A stretch of 64,000 bases of DNA from NCBI GenBank assembly GCA_018242525.1, contig JAFEBS010000054.1, forward strand, positions 65,390-129,389, given 5' to 3'. Positions 19,419 through 27,500 of this stretch are shown piece by piece (position 1 is the first letter of the stretch; each line of letters begins with the position of its first letter). The stretch is from Planctomycetota bacterium (GTDB taxonomy: Bacteria > Planctomycetota > Planctomycetia > Planctomycetales > Planctomycetaceae). A program made the position numbers and the translations under genes. A model generated the notes under the pieces. The model was not told where the DNA came from. It saw only the letters and a list, made by a program, of their open reading frames with translations, and made no database searches.

Positions 19419-22145
19419 ATGTTGGCATCACTTTCATTTCTGACGCCCATGACCGTGACCGTAACAGCGGCCATCGGGACACTGCTGTTGGTCGGCTTCG
19501 CCGTATTACGCTGGCTGGGGGGCCCTCCCGCCGCTGTTTCGCGTCGCTGGAGTCTGCTCTGCGTACGGGGGGCTGCGGTGGCAACCCTGATAGTTATCCT
19601 GCTGAATCCGTCTGATGTCTCTCAAACACCCGGACCGATCGACCGGCCCGATGTTTTCTATCTGCTGGATTCATCCCAAAGCATGGCTGTCGGCGACCAG
19701 GAAACTCGATTTAATCATGCGCTGCGGATGATGCGCGAGGCCAATGCTGCCGTCGGTGATGAACTGCATGCCCAGATCAAATTGTTTCGCTTTGGGCATC
19801 GCCTGGTGGCCGTCGACGAAGACCGGGGGTTGAACCTGGGGATTCATGGCGGACCTGGTTCTTCAACGCCAGGAGCAGGTGGCGCGCCTGCGGCGATGTC
19901 GCAGGCCGCGATCGCCGCCGAGACCCTTCCGCGGGCAGATTCAAAATCAAAAAAGAAGGTCACGCCGCTCGCTCCCACCGATTCTGATACGCAGTTGCTG
20001 ACGGCACTGCGACAAGCCTCCAGTCGCTTTGGCAGGCGGCCTCCAGCGGGACTGGTCCTGTTCACCGACGGCCGTACGCGGGATGAAGTGGGTGTTGAAC
20101 AACTGGCTGCTCAATTCGCGAACTTGAAAGTCCCCGTCCATGTCGCTCCGGTGGGTGATAACGCCAGGGGCGGCGATGTGGCAATTGTGGCCAGCGTCAT
20201 ACCGTCCCGGGCACGGAGGTTTTCGGAAGTTGAAGTGCAGGTGTTCCTGCGAAGTTATGGCTACGAAGGGCGTCGCTGCCAGGTCTCGTTGACTTCTCCC
20301 GGCGCCAATCCCGGTGATGCAGATCAGACGTTGTCGGCACCGGTGCCGGTGACGTTGCACGATGGATTTCAATCAGTCGGATTAAGCTTTCGTACTGAGG
20401 CAAAAACCAGGAAGGTCCGAATCAACGTCTCCCAGATGCCCGACGAAGTTTCGACCTTGAACAACGTGTTCACTGCCGAAGTGCAGATTGATCGCACGAA
20501 GATTCGGGTGTTGTACATTGAGGGAAGCACGCAACCTCTGCAACCGATCCAGCGCGGCGACAAGTACGAAGTACGCGGCCCGTACTCGGACCTGCAGCAA
20601 GCCCTGACCGAAGATGACGATATCGAATGCGTGACGTTGCACGCTCCCTATGGGCGGGGGCGGTTGGCGCGTGTTGCCGAAGGGGGAGCGGTGACGACCG
20701 CCCGGGGCTTCCCCGAAACAGTCGCTGAGTTGTCCGCATTTGACGCGATTATTCTGAGCGATGTTGGTGCCGATTCATTTACCGAACAGCAACTCCAATG
20801 GTTGCAGACGTGGATTGGCCAGCGTGGTGGCGGACTGATGATGGTCGGCGGGCAACGCAGCTTCGGGGCCGGACGCTGGGATGATTCTCCGCTGGCGGAA
20901 GTCCTGCCAGTCAACATGCGCAGCGAGAATGACTGGCTGCCAGGGACACAGGTCAGTGTCCAACCGGAACCCCAGGCGCTCACTCACCCCTTGTGGACAA
21001 TTGTGGCGGATGACCAGGAGAATCGGAACATTCTGGATAAGTTTCCGTCGTTCTTTGGAGCCAATCGCTGGGCTGGCGTGAAACCGAACCTGACTCGAAC
21101 CCTGGCGATGTCAAATCTGACCGCGGCAGAGCCTCCACTGTCGGCGGCCAAACCCGCCGACAAGACAGCAGTGAAGTCCCCGTCCTACTTCGAGACACTG
21201 CAGAAGAATCTGACAGGCAAAAAGGGCACCGGCCCCAAGGCAACGTCGCCGGGTGCCGAGGAGAAAAAGTCCACCTCGGCCAGTCCGGCCCTCGCTGCTG
21301 CGGCCAATCAGCCAGCAATCGTGGTGGGTCAGTTTGGTCGCGGTCGGACCATGGCGATGGCAATGCCAATCACTTCACCCTGGGCCAATGACTTCCTTTC
21401 CAAATGGGGCCAGGGCGACTCGAAGTATTACGGAAAGTTCTGGCGCAATGCGATCTATTGGCTGACGGAGTCCTCGTCGATCGGGCGGCGACGTCTTGTT
21501 GTGACGGCAGACAAGAAGTTCTATCGGCCGGGCGAAACAATCACGCTGACCGCCGCAGCCTTTGATGAAGCAGCAAACCAGACGGGTTCGTACCGGATCA
21601 CCAGCATGATCGAACCCCAGACTTCGTTGAGTGACTTGGAATCGAATTACTCGCCAATCCTGTGGCCGGACGACAAGCCCCGCGAAAGTGGTGAAACAGG
21701 TCCATTTATTGCCTGGGGCGAGGAGTTTGATCTGCCGCGCGTCGATACTGCCGCCGGAAAGCCAGGATTTGCCCTGCAGTTGCCGATCGCGGACGCCTTG
21801 ACCGTTGGATCGGCCAGCCAGTCACTGCGGGTGGAGTTGACCGCGATGGAGGAGTATACGCAGGTGGACAGCACTTCAATCGACATCCAGATCCTGCACG
21901 ATCCATTTGAGCAACAGAACCCATTCCCAAATCATGAATTGCTGGCATCCATCGCGTCGCATTCTGGTGGCCAGGTCATTTCCCAACCGGAACAGCTTGC
22001 CGAGGTCCTGCGCAAGGTTCCCATGAAGGCAGGGGTTCCAATCATCAAGAAGACTCCGCTGTGGAGTAACTGGTACTTGTGGAGTTGGCTGCTGGGATTG
22101 CTCAGCCTGGAATGGATCCTGCGCCGTATGACGGGATTGGCCTGA
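19419..22145 (+). CDS. Membrane vWA protein with glutamine-amidotransferase-like domain
   Basis: A protein of about 908 residues. Two N-terminal membrane helices (TAAIGTLLLVGFAVL and GAAVATLIVILLN) lead to a vWA domain with MIDAS motif DSSQSM. After Ig-like beta segments comes a class I glutamine-amidotransferase-like Rossmann domain (FDAIILSDVGADSFTEQQL ... GGGLMMVGGQRSFGAGRW), then a C-terminal extracytoplasmic region and a final helix WYLWSWLLGLLSLEWIL. No amidotransferase catalytic Cys is apparent, so that domain is probably structural. ATG 19419 is preferred over TTG 19404 without strong evidence. A low-complexity Lys/Ser/Ala insert lies near 585-630. It is probably a membrane component acted on by the MoxR system. 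Confidence 0.9.
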   Translation: MLASLSFLTPMTVTVTAAIGTLLLVGFAVLRWLGGPPAAVSRRWSLLCVRGAAVATLIVILLNPSDVSQTPGPIDRPDVFYLLDSSQSMAVGDQETRFNHALRMMREANAAVGDELHAQIKLFRFGHRLVAVDEDRGLNLGIHGGPGSSTPGAGGAPAAMSQAAIAAETLPRADSKSKKKVTPLAPTDSDTQLLTALRQASSRFGRRPPAGLVLFTDGRTRDEVGVEQLAAQFANLKVPVHVAPVGDNARGGDVAIVASVIPSRARRFSEVEVQVFLRSYGYEGRRCQVSLTSPGANPGDADQTLSAPVPVTLHDGFQSVGLSFRTEAKTRKVRINVSQMPDEVSTLNNVFTAEVQIDRTKIRVLYIEGSTQPLQPIQRGDKYEVRGPYSDLQQALTEDDDIECVTLHAPYGRGRLARVAEGGAVTTARGFPETVAELSAFDAIILSDVGADSFTEQQLQWLQTWIGQRGGGLMMVGGQRSFGAGRWDDSPLAEVLPVNMRSENDWLPGTQVSVQPEPQALTHPLWTIVADDQENRNILDKFPSFFGANRWAGVKPNLTRTLAMSNLTAAEPPLSAAKPADKTAVKSPSYFETLQKNLTGKKGTGPKATSPGAEEKKSTSASPALAAAANQPAIVVGQFGRGRTMAMAMPITSPWANDFLSKWGQGDSKYYGKFWRNAIYWLTESSSIGRRRLVVTADKKFYRPGETITLTAAAFDEAANQTGSYRITSMIEPQTSLSDLESNYSPILWPDDKPRESGETGPFIAWGEEFDLPRVDTAAGKPGFALQLPIADALTVGSASQSLRVELTAMEEYTQVDSTSIDIQILHDPFEQQNPFPNHELLASIASHSGGQVISQPEQLAEVLRKVPMKAGVPIIKKTPLWSNWYLWSWLLGLLSLEWILRRMTGLA

Positions 22146-22152
22146 CGAGGAC

Positions 22153-22194
22153 AGCGACTTTCCGTCAGTCGCTCGCCAAAACCAGCGAGCAAAA
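22153..22194 (+). terminator. Two small tandem hairpins after the vWA gene
   Basis: AGCGAC/GTCGCT can pair across 9 bases, and GCTCG/CGAGC can pair across 10 bases and is followed by AAAAC rather than a T-run. A weak terminator or attenuator between the vWA gene and the next paralogue is possible. Confidence 0.2.
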
Positions 22195-22252
22195 CGAGAT
22201 CATCACAACAATTCAAGTTCCGTGAATCGACCAAATTGAGAGTAGAAGAATC

Positions 22253-23128
22253 ATGGCTGCTCAACGAATCCTGCTCCTGTTGATCCTGGTCCTGACAGTG
22301 GGCTCCACCGGCCGTTGTGATGAGCCGAAGGATGACTCCATGCAGGCGGAAGTCGCCACGATGGCCAAAAGACTCTCTGCTGAATGCGAATTCACTTCGG
22401 TTGGAACCGCATCTCTGAAGCTCGAAATTCACCCCGTGCCGTTATTGCGGTGGTCAAATCCAACGGTCGGACACGTTTTCGGTGAAGTCTATTTGTGGAC
22501 GGACAACGGGCGTCCGGCCGTTGTCGCCAGTATGTACAGATGGTTCTCACCAAAATGGGGCGACAGCCTGGAAGTCTGCTCGCTCTGCGAATCTCCGGTT
22601 ACGGGCCGAAAAGGCGCCGTGGAATTCTGGACGGCGAAAGATCCGGGGCTGTCGCTCACCACTCTGCAGGATGTTGATCCGCCAGCGCGCCTGCCGGCTG
22701 GCCGACTGGCTCAAATGCGGAGAATGGCTGCGGACTTCACCGCCAATCTTGTGGATACACGCAGTGACGTCGCTGGCGTTCGTCGACAGTTGCGCCTGCT
22801 GAATCAGCCGATCTATCGTTATCCAACTCCTCCGAAAAAGGCGACTTACCGCGATGGCGCACTGTTTACTTTCGTCGAAGGAACGGATCCGGAAGTGTTT
22901 CTGATACTTGAGGCCTTCCAATCCGACGAAGGTGGCGGTTGGCGTTTCGGACTGGTCCGCATGAATCGAGATGCTTTGAGGGTCACGTTTCGCAATAACG
23001 CCGTCTGGTCGGCTCCATTCATTGAAGATGTGCTGAATCGCCCGCGGGAGCCGTATGCCGTCTTTTCACTGGAACAGCCACTGAAGGATGTCGGGACACC
23101 ACAATCTCCAAAGAAGGGATCGGAATGA
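22253..23128 (+). CDS. Secreted protein, copy 3 of the five-member paralogue family
   Basis: A 291-residue protein with a signal peptide (RILLLLILVLTVGSTGRC). Family blocks are clear: PLLRWSNPTVGHVFGEVYLW, then GRPAVVASMYRW, RQLRLLNQPIYRYPTP, and RDGALFTFVEGTDPE-VFLILEAFQ. The order and spacing match copies 1, 2, 4 and 5, so the protein is probably of similar fold and job; that job is unknown. The stop overlaps the start of copy 4 (ATGA). The 107-base gap before it contains two small hairpins. Confidence 0.87.
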   Translation: MAAQRILLLLILVLTVGSTGRCDEPKDDSMQAEVATMAKRLSAECEFTSVGTASLKLEIHPVPLLRWSNPTVGHVFGEVYLWTDNGRPAVVASMYRWFSPKWGDSLEVCSLCESPVTGRKGAVEFWTAKDPGLSLTTLQDVDPPARLPAGRLAQMRRMAADFTANLVDTRSDVAGVRRQLRLLNQPIYRYPTPPKKATYRDGALFTFVEGTDPEVFLILEAFQSDEGGGWRFGLVRMNRDALRVTFRNNAVWSAPFIEDVLNRPREPYAVFSLEQPLKDVGTPQSPKKGSE

Positions 23129-24003
23129 ATAAACTCCTTCCAAATCCTTGTTGGAAAAGCATTCTCGCGATTGTTGCAGCCTGCGCGCTTGCTCTTCCCG
23201 CCCAGACACGTTCGGACGACATACCACAAAGTGACCCGCGACTGCAGAAACTTTATTTCGAGGAAGCCAACCGCTGGGACATGTGGGTTGGCCCTGATCG
23301 CAAGCAGAAGGCGGTCATTGTCGCGGAACCAGTCTTTCGCTGGCAGAATCTGGCGCGAGCCAATGGCCAAAGTGGCGCGATGTTTGTCTGGCTGTTCGAA
23401 GGTCGGCCAGTGGTCATCGGAGGCGTGTTCTCCAACCCGTCAGCTCCGAATCGCCGCGATATCCTGCATGAGTTCCACGCCCTGGGACCTGACCGCCTGT
23501 ACCCAGACTTCCGGGACTCCGATTCCAAGTGGTTACCCGGTGCGGGTGTGACCCTCAAACCGCTTCCAGATTCACCGGTCGTCGCCGACACAACCGCCAA
23601 GCGAACGTTGCAGTTGCGAGCGATCGCACGCGATTTCAAAGCCAAGTCAACTGATGCCGAGGGCCAGCGCTGGCAACTGCGACTGCTGCCAAAACCCCTG
23701 TATCGATATGAGAATCCCGGGGGAAGTCTGATCGACGGAGCGTTGATGGCTCTGGTGAGCGATGCTGGAATCGACCCGGAAATCATCCTGATCCTCGAAG
23801 CACGCAAGGAAGCCGACCGCCCGACGTGGTATTACCGCGCGGTTCGACTCTCCATTGCGGATCTGTACCTGGATTACAAGGGCGACAGCGTTTGGACGTC
23901 GCTGCGCGAGGATCCTGCCGGGAAGTTGGGAAATGCCGACAACACGTACGGATTGATCCGCGACCGGGCGATCGACGAATTTCCGGCTCTGCCTGAAAAA
24001 TGA
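23125..24003 (+). CDS. Secreted protein, copy 4 of the five-member paralogue family
   Basis: A 292-residue protein with a signal peptide (SILAIVAACALALPAQTRS). Family blocks: PVFRWQNLARANGQSGAMF, then GRPVVIGGVFSNP, WQLRLLPKPLYRYENP and LIDGALMALVSDAGIDPE-IILILEARK. It is coupled to copy 3 by an ATGA overlap. It is the last gene before the BlaI/M56 pair, which has its own promoter region (24004-24120). No catalytic motif seen. Confidence 0.87.
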   Translation: MNKLLPNPCWKSILAIVAACALALPAQTRSDDIPQSDPRLQKLYFEEANRWDMWVGPDRKQKAVIVAEPVFRWQNLARANGQSGAMFVWLFEGRPVVIGGVFSNPSAPNRRDILHEFHALGPDRLYPDFRDSDSKWLPGAGVTLKPLPDSPVVADTTAKRTLQLRAIARDFKAKSTDAEGQRWQLRLLPKPLYRYENPGGSLIDGALMALVSDAGIDPEIILILEARKEADRPTWYYRAVRLSIADLYLDYKGDSVWTSLREDPAGKLGNADNTYGLIRDRAIDEFPALPEK

Positions 24004-24043
24004 GGGAATTCCGCAGGAAAACCCGATTGCCCGAAAGTTATGT

Positions 24044-24070
24044 TTGAGCTTCAGACAGGGTGTCTGTAAG
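24044..24070 (+). promoter_or_regulatory. Promoter and palindromic operator of the BlaI-family gene
   Basis: A perfect dyad CAGACA-GGG-TGTCTG lies at 24052-24066. It is flanked by TTGAGC at 24044-24049 and a poor -10 candidate TGTAAG at 24065-24070 (spacing 15). The palindrome and its CTTC flank match the one in the promoter at 4363-4390. Autoregulation by the BlaI-like product is the simplest reading. Confidence 0.6.
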
Positions 24071-24120
24071 CTGTTGAGAATTGTTCTGTCCATGGGTTCC
24101 ACAAAACGGTAAATCGATTC

Positions 24121-24513
24121 ATGAGTCGGAAACTGCAAGATGTCGCCAACGCCGAACTTTCTGTGCTGCAGGTGTTGTGGGAACTGAAAACGGCCACGGT
24201 CCGCGAACTGACGGAGCGCATTTACCAGAACTGCACGGCCGCATTGAATGCCACTGTTCAGAAGCTGCTGGAGCGGTTGGAGGCCAAGAAATACGTCAAA
24301 CGGAACCGCAAGACCTGGCCACACCAGTTTACGGCCTGCGTCGAGCGCGAAGCACTGATCGGGCAACAGTTGCAAACCCTGACCGATCAGCTATGCCAGG
24401 GTGAAATCCAACCGCTGCTCAGTTGCCTGGTCAAAACCTACGGTCTGACCGACGCAGATCGACAATCCTTGCGAGGATTATTGGACGAGTTGGATGGCGG
24501 AGACACGAAGTAA
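24121..24513 (+). CDS. blaI: BlaI/MecI family transcriptional repressor
   Basis: A 130-residue winged-helix protein of typical BlaI/MecI length. It shows the N-terminal DNA-binding region (LQDVANAELSVLQVLWELKTATVRELTERIY ... LNATVQKLLERLEAKKYVKR) and a C-terminal dimerisation helix region (LSCLVKTYGLTDADRQSLRGLLDELD). Family members repress by binding promoter dyads and are inactivated by cleavage triggered by a membrane M56 protease. The M56 gene follows directly. A dyad just upstream suggests autoregulation, and a related dyad at 4373-4385 suggests a second target. A role in beta-lactam resistance is not implied; no beta-lactamase gene is in the window. Confidence 0.93.
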   Translation: MSRKLQDVANAELSVLQVLWELKTATVRELTERIYQNCTAALNATVQKLLERLEAKKYVKRNRKTWPHQFTACVEREALIGQQLQTLTDQLCQGEIQPLLSCLVKTYGLTDADRQSLRGLLDELDGGDTK

Positions 24514-24572
24514 GCAGATGCCCGAAGTCTGTCCGCCTCATCAACTGCGATTTTCGAGACAAGGTCGCCGAC

Positions 24573-26582
24573 ATGATCAGCCTGTTCAACTTTGCCGTGA
24601 TTAACGCCCTGACCATCGTGCCGCTGGCACTGCTGGTCTGGGTGATCAGCCGAATTGCAAAGCGACCTGCTCTGGCACACGCGCTGTGGGTGCTGGTACT
24701 CTTGAAACTCGTGACTCCGCCTCTGTTTCAATGGCCGGTCATCGAGATTCCCGTTGCAAACCAGATCGAAACCACGGGACTGGATTTGCCGACCACGCCC
24801 GTTGCGATCGCTCCTGACCAGAACCATTCTAACTCTCGTGCCGAATTCGCCTCATCGAAAACCGGTTCGTTCAACAACAATGGAGCCGGGACTTTCGAGC
24901 CCATTGCTGCTGTTCCGGCTCCATCACGACCACCGGCACGCGCAGTCGGACAGTTCCTGGCACCGCCCGTCGGCCTGATGGTGACCGTTTCCAACTGGTG
25001 GGAGGTCCTGGCGTACGTCTGGTGCGGCGGTGTCGTCCTCGCGGTTTCCATTCAAGGCTGGTACGCCATCCGGTTCGCTCGCCGGATCCTGAAATCTGCA
25101 GCCCCCTGCCAGGAACTGCAGGAGCAGGTGGCGAGACTGGCACATCAGATGAATCTCAACACTGTTCCGGAAGTCCGCATCGTCGCCGCCACCGTTTCGC
25201 CATTGCTCTGGAGTTGCGGTCCCCGGACCACGCTGCTGTTTCCCATCGCTCTGAAGATGCGATTGGACTCGGATTCCGTGGCAACTCTGCTGATTCACGA
25301 ATTGGCCCATTATCGCCGCGGTGATCATTGGGTCAGGTGGCTGGAACTGATTGCGACAAGCTTGTTCTGGTGGCACCCCGTCTTGTGGTGGGCCCGGAAT
25401 CAGATCGAAGATTCCGAAGAGGAATGCTGCGATGCGTGGGTTGTGGGCCAGGTTCCGCACCAGCCGCGCACCTACGCCGAAGCATTGCTCGATACGATTG
25501 ACTTTCTGTGCAATGCCCCCAGAGAGATTCCGCCGCTGGCGAGTGGGCTGGGAAACGCGGCCGTGCTCCGTCGGCGACTGACGAAGATCATGAGCGGACC
25601 GTCTGTTCAAACGATGTCGCGCCGGCTGCGAATGGCCGTTGGGTTGCTCGCGGCGCTCTTGCTGCCGATGGGGCCGTTGGTATTTGGTTCTGGCACGACG
25701 TTTACTCTTAAACCCGCCGCATTCGCCTTGGTGGAACAATCACGATTGCTGCCCACGCCATCAGCTCCGACCGTATCCGGCGATGTCGGAGCTTCGGAAT
25801 CACAGTCCGATCTCGACAATGCTGCCCCGCGCGACTTGGCCGGACGCTCCAGGTCGCGCCGTTCAGAAACGGCGTGGTCGACGGCAGTGTCGCCCGACGG
25901 ACGGTTCATCATCCGTGCCACCACTGGCCGCCGGGTGCTGTTGTCCGATTTGTCCTTGGGTCGGGAATCAGACCTCTCGTCAGAGGGAATTACCGCTGTT
26001 TCCTTCGTGCCGAACGGCGAACAGTTTGCCGCCATCGCCTCGGATGGGCGGTTGATGATCTGGGATGCTGTCACAGCTGAACTGCGCCGCGTCCTGTTCA
26101 CACACGATGCCGCGCTGCGTACGGTCGCGGTCTCGCCGCACGGCGACTCGGTGGCAGTGGGGGCCAGGGATGGCACATTGCTGATCCTGGATTTGCTTTC
26201 CGGCGACGTTTTGAAAAGATTTCCTCAGCATGCCAGCCAGGTCAATTGCGTGCGGTATTCCCAGGACGGAAATCGGTTGGCTGTGGCAGTGGGGGACTGG
26301 AAATCAGACGCGCCCGGAACGGTTCGACTGATCGAACTGAATACTGGAACCGCCGTCGATCTGGACTGTCGGACGACCCCGGGCGCGGTGATGTTCGTCA
26401 GCACCGAAGAATTGATCGTTGGCGAATGGAACGGCCATTCCACGTTGTGGAACCTGATCAATCACGAAATCGTGGGTGCGGCCGTGGCGAACAAAAGTAT
26501 CGTGGCTGCAGCATCCTTCTCTCCCGACAACCCTCAGCTTCGCGAAATCGCCTTCGAATCGTCGGATACGAACGAAGAATGA
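24573..26582 (+). CDS. M56 (BlaR1-like) membrane metalloprotease fused to WD40-like repeats
   Basis: A 669-residue protein. N-terminal membrane helices (LFNFAVINALTIVPLALLVWVI and HALWVLVLLKLVTPPLF) are followed by the M56 catalytic region with zinc motif HELAH near 242 and a downstream Glu-rich block EDSEEECCDAWVVG. Another helix (MAVGLLAALLLPMGPLVF) follows near 355. The C-terminal 230 residues hold about five WD40-like blades (AWSTAVSPDGRFI, LRTVAVSPHGDSVAVGARDG, VNCVRYSQDGNRLAVAVGD). BlaR1 proteins carry a penicillin-binding sensor at this end; here a beta-propeller replaces it, so the inducer may be a protein or other ligand. ATG 24573 is chosen for AAGGT 8 bases upstream and the helix at the start. 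Confidence 0.9.
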   Translation: MISLFNFAVINALTIVPLALLVWVISRIAKRPALAHALWVLVLLKLVTPPLFQWPVIEIPVANQIETTGLDLPTTPVAIAPDQNHSNSRAEFASSKTGSFNNNGAGTFEPIAAVPAPSRPPARAVGQFLAPPVGLMVTVSNWWEVLAYVWCGGVVLAVSIQGWYAIRFARRILKSAAPCQELQEQVARLAHQMNLNTVPEVRIVAATVSPLLWSCGPRTTLLFPIALKMRLDSDSVATLLIHELAHYRRGDHWVRWLELIATSLFWWHPVLWWARNQIEDSEEECCDAWVVGQVPHQPRTYAEALLDTIDFLCNAPREIPPLASGLGNAAVLRRRLTKIMSGPSVQTMSRRLRMAVGLLAALLLPMGPLVFGSGTTFTLKPAAFALVEQSRLLPTPSAPTVSGDVGASESQSDLDNAAPRDLAGRSRSRRSETAWSTAVSPDGRFIIRATTGRRVLLSDLSLGRESDLSSEGITAVSFVPNGEQFAAIASDGRLMIWDAVTAELRRVLFTHDAALRTVAVSPHGDSVAVGARDGTLLILDLLSGDVLKRFPQHASQVNCVRYSQDGNRLAVAVGDWKSDAPGTVRLIELNTGTAVDLDCRTTPGAVMFVSTEELIVGEWNGHSTLWNLINHEIVGAAVANKSIVAAASFSPDNPQLREIAFESSDTNEE

Positions 26583-26643
26583 GCGGCCAGCCTGGCTGCT
26601 TCTGCATCGATTGTCGTCCTTCACCTGAACCATCGTGAGTTTC

Positions 26644-27489
26644 ATGATGCGCAGTTCCATTCTATTGGCAGTGATCCTGGCCGTGATTCAGCAGGGGACG
26701 TTTGGACAGGATTCTGCGAAGCCGACTGATGAACAAAGCAGTCCTCAAACAGTGTCGCCCATGCGAAAGCTGTTGGATGATTCGCTGATGTGGGATGAAT
26801 TGTTTATTGACGAAAACTCCGCGACTCCGATGACGGTTCGAGTCGCCATGCGCTGGGCAAACAACGTTCGCGGATCAGAAACTGGCATGACGCTGTTGTA
26901 TCTGGCCGATGGTCGACCGGAGGCTGTTTGTAGTGTCTATCCGTGGGAGAAGAACCTGATTCACGAATTCGATTCCCTGTCGCGAGGCAAACTGATTGGC
27001 AAGCGTGACGGAGTCCGTACTTGGATACCCTCCCGGCCCGGCATCGATTTTCAGAAGGTCCCCGAGGCTGCGGCACCCGGCGACACGGCCGCAGTACGAC
27101 TCCGGGAAATGAAGGCCCTGGCGAATGAATTCTCGTCGACGATGCTCGGTTGGCGTGCAGACAAAAAAGATCGCGAAAACTTGCGACTGCTGCCGCAACC
27201 GCTGTACCGCTATGAAAGCAAAAGGGCGGATGTGATCGATGGGGCGGTGTTTGCATTCGTTCAGGGGACAGATCCTGAATCACTCCTGCTGATCGAGGCA
27301 TTTCAAGCCGGCAATCGGCTCGAATGGCAGTTCGGCTTTGCCCGAAACACATCGGGGGAACTGGAGGGGCGCCACCGGGGCACCGTCGTGTGGCATGCTG
27401 ACTTGTATCCGGTCACAACGGATTCCAGGTCGACACATTTCAGCCTGGCCGAGCCGCTTCCGGTCGAACTTTTGAAATCCTTGAAATAG
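26644..27489 (+). CDS. Secreted protein, copy 5 of the five-member paralogue family
   Basis: About 281 residues with a signal peptide (ILLAVILAVIQQGTFG). Family blocks: RVAMRWANNVRGSETGMTLL, then GRPEAVCSVYPW, NLRLLPQPLYRYES and VIDGAVFAFVQGTDPE-SLLLIEAFQ. It is separated from copies 1-4 by the BlaI/M56 pair, so it lies directly downstream of that sensor and may be co-transcribed with it. Starts at GTG 26635, ATG 26644 and ATG 26647 are equally possible. Function unknown. Confidence 0.87.
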   Translation: MMRSSILLAVILAVIQQGTFGQDSAKPTDEQSSPQTVSPMRKLLDDSLMWDELFIDENSATPMTVRVAMRWANNVRGSETGMTLLYLADGRPEAVCSVYPWEKNLIHEFDSLSRGKLIGKRDGVRTWIPSRPGIDFQKVPEAAAPGDTAAVRLREMKALANEFSSTMLGWRADKKDRENLRLLPQPLYRYESKRADVIDGAVFAFVQGTDPESLLLIEAFQAGNRLEWQFGFARNTSGELEGRHRGTVVWHADLYPVTTDSRSTHFSLAEPLPVELLKSLK

Positions 27490-27500
27490 GGGCACGGTCC

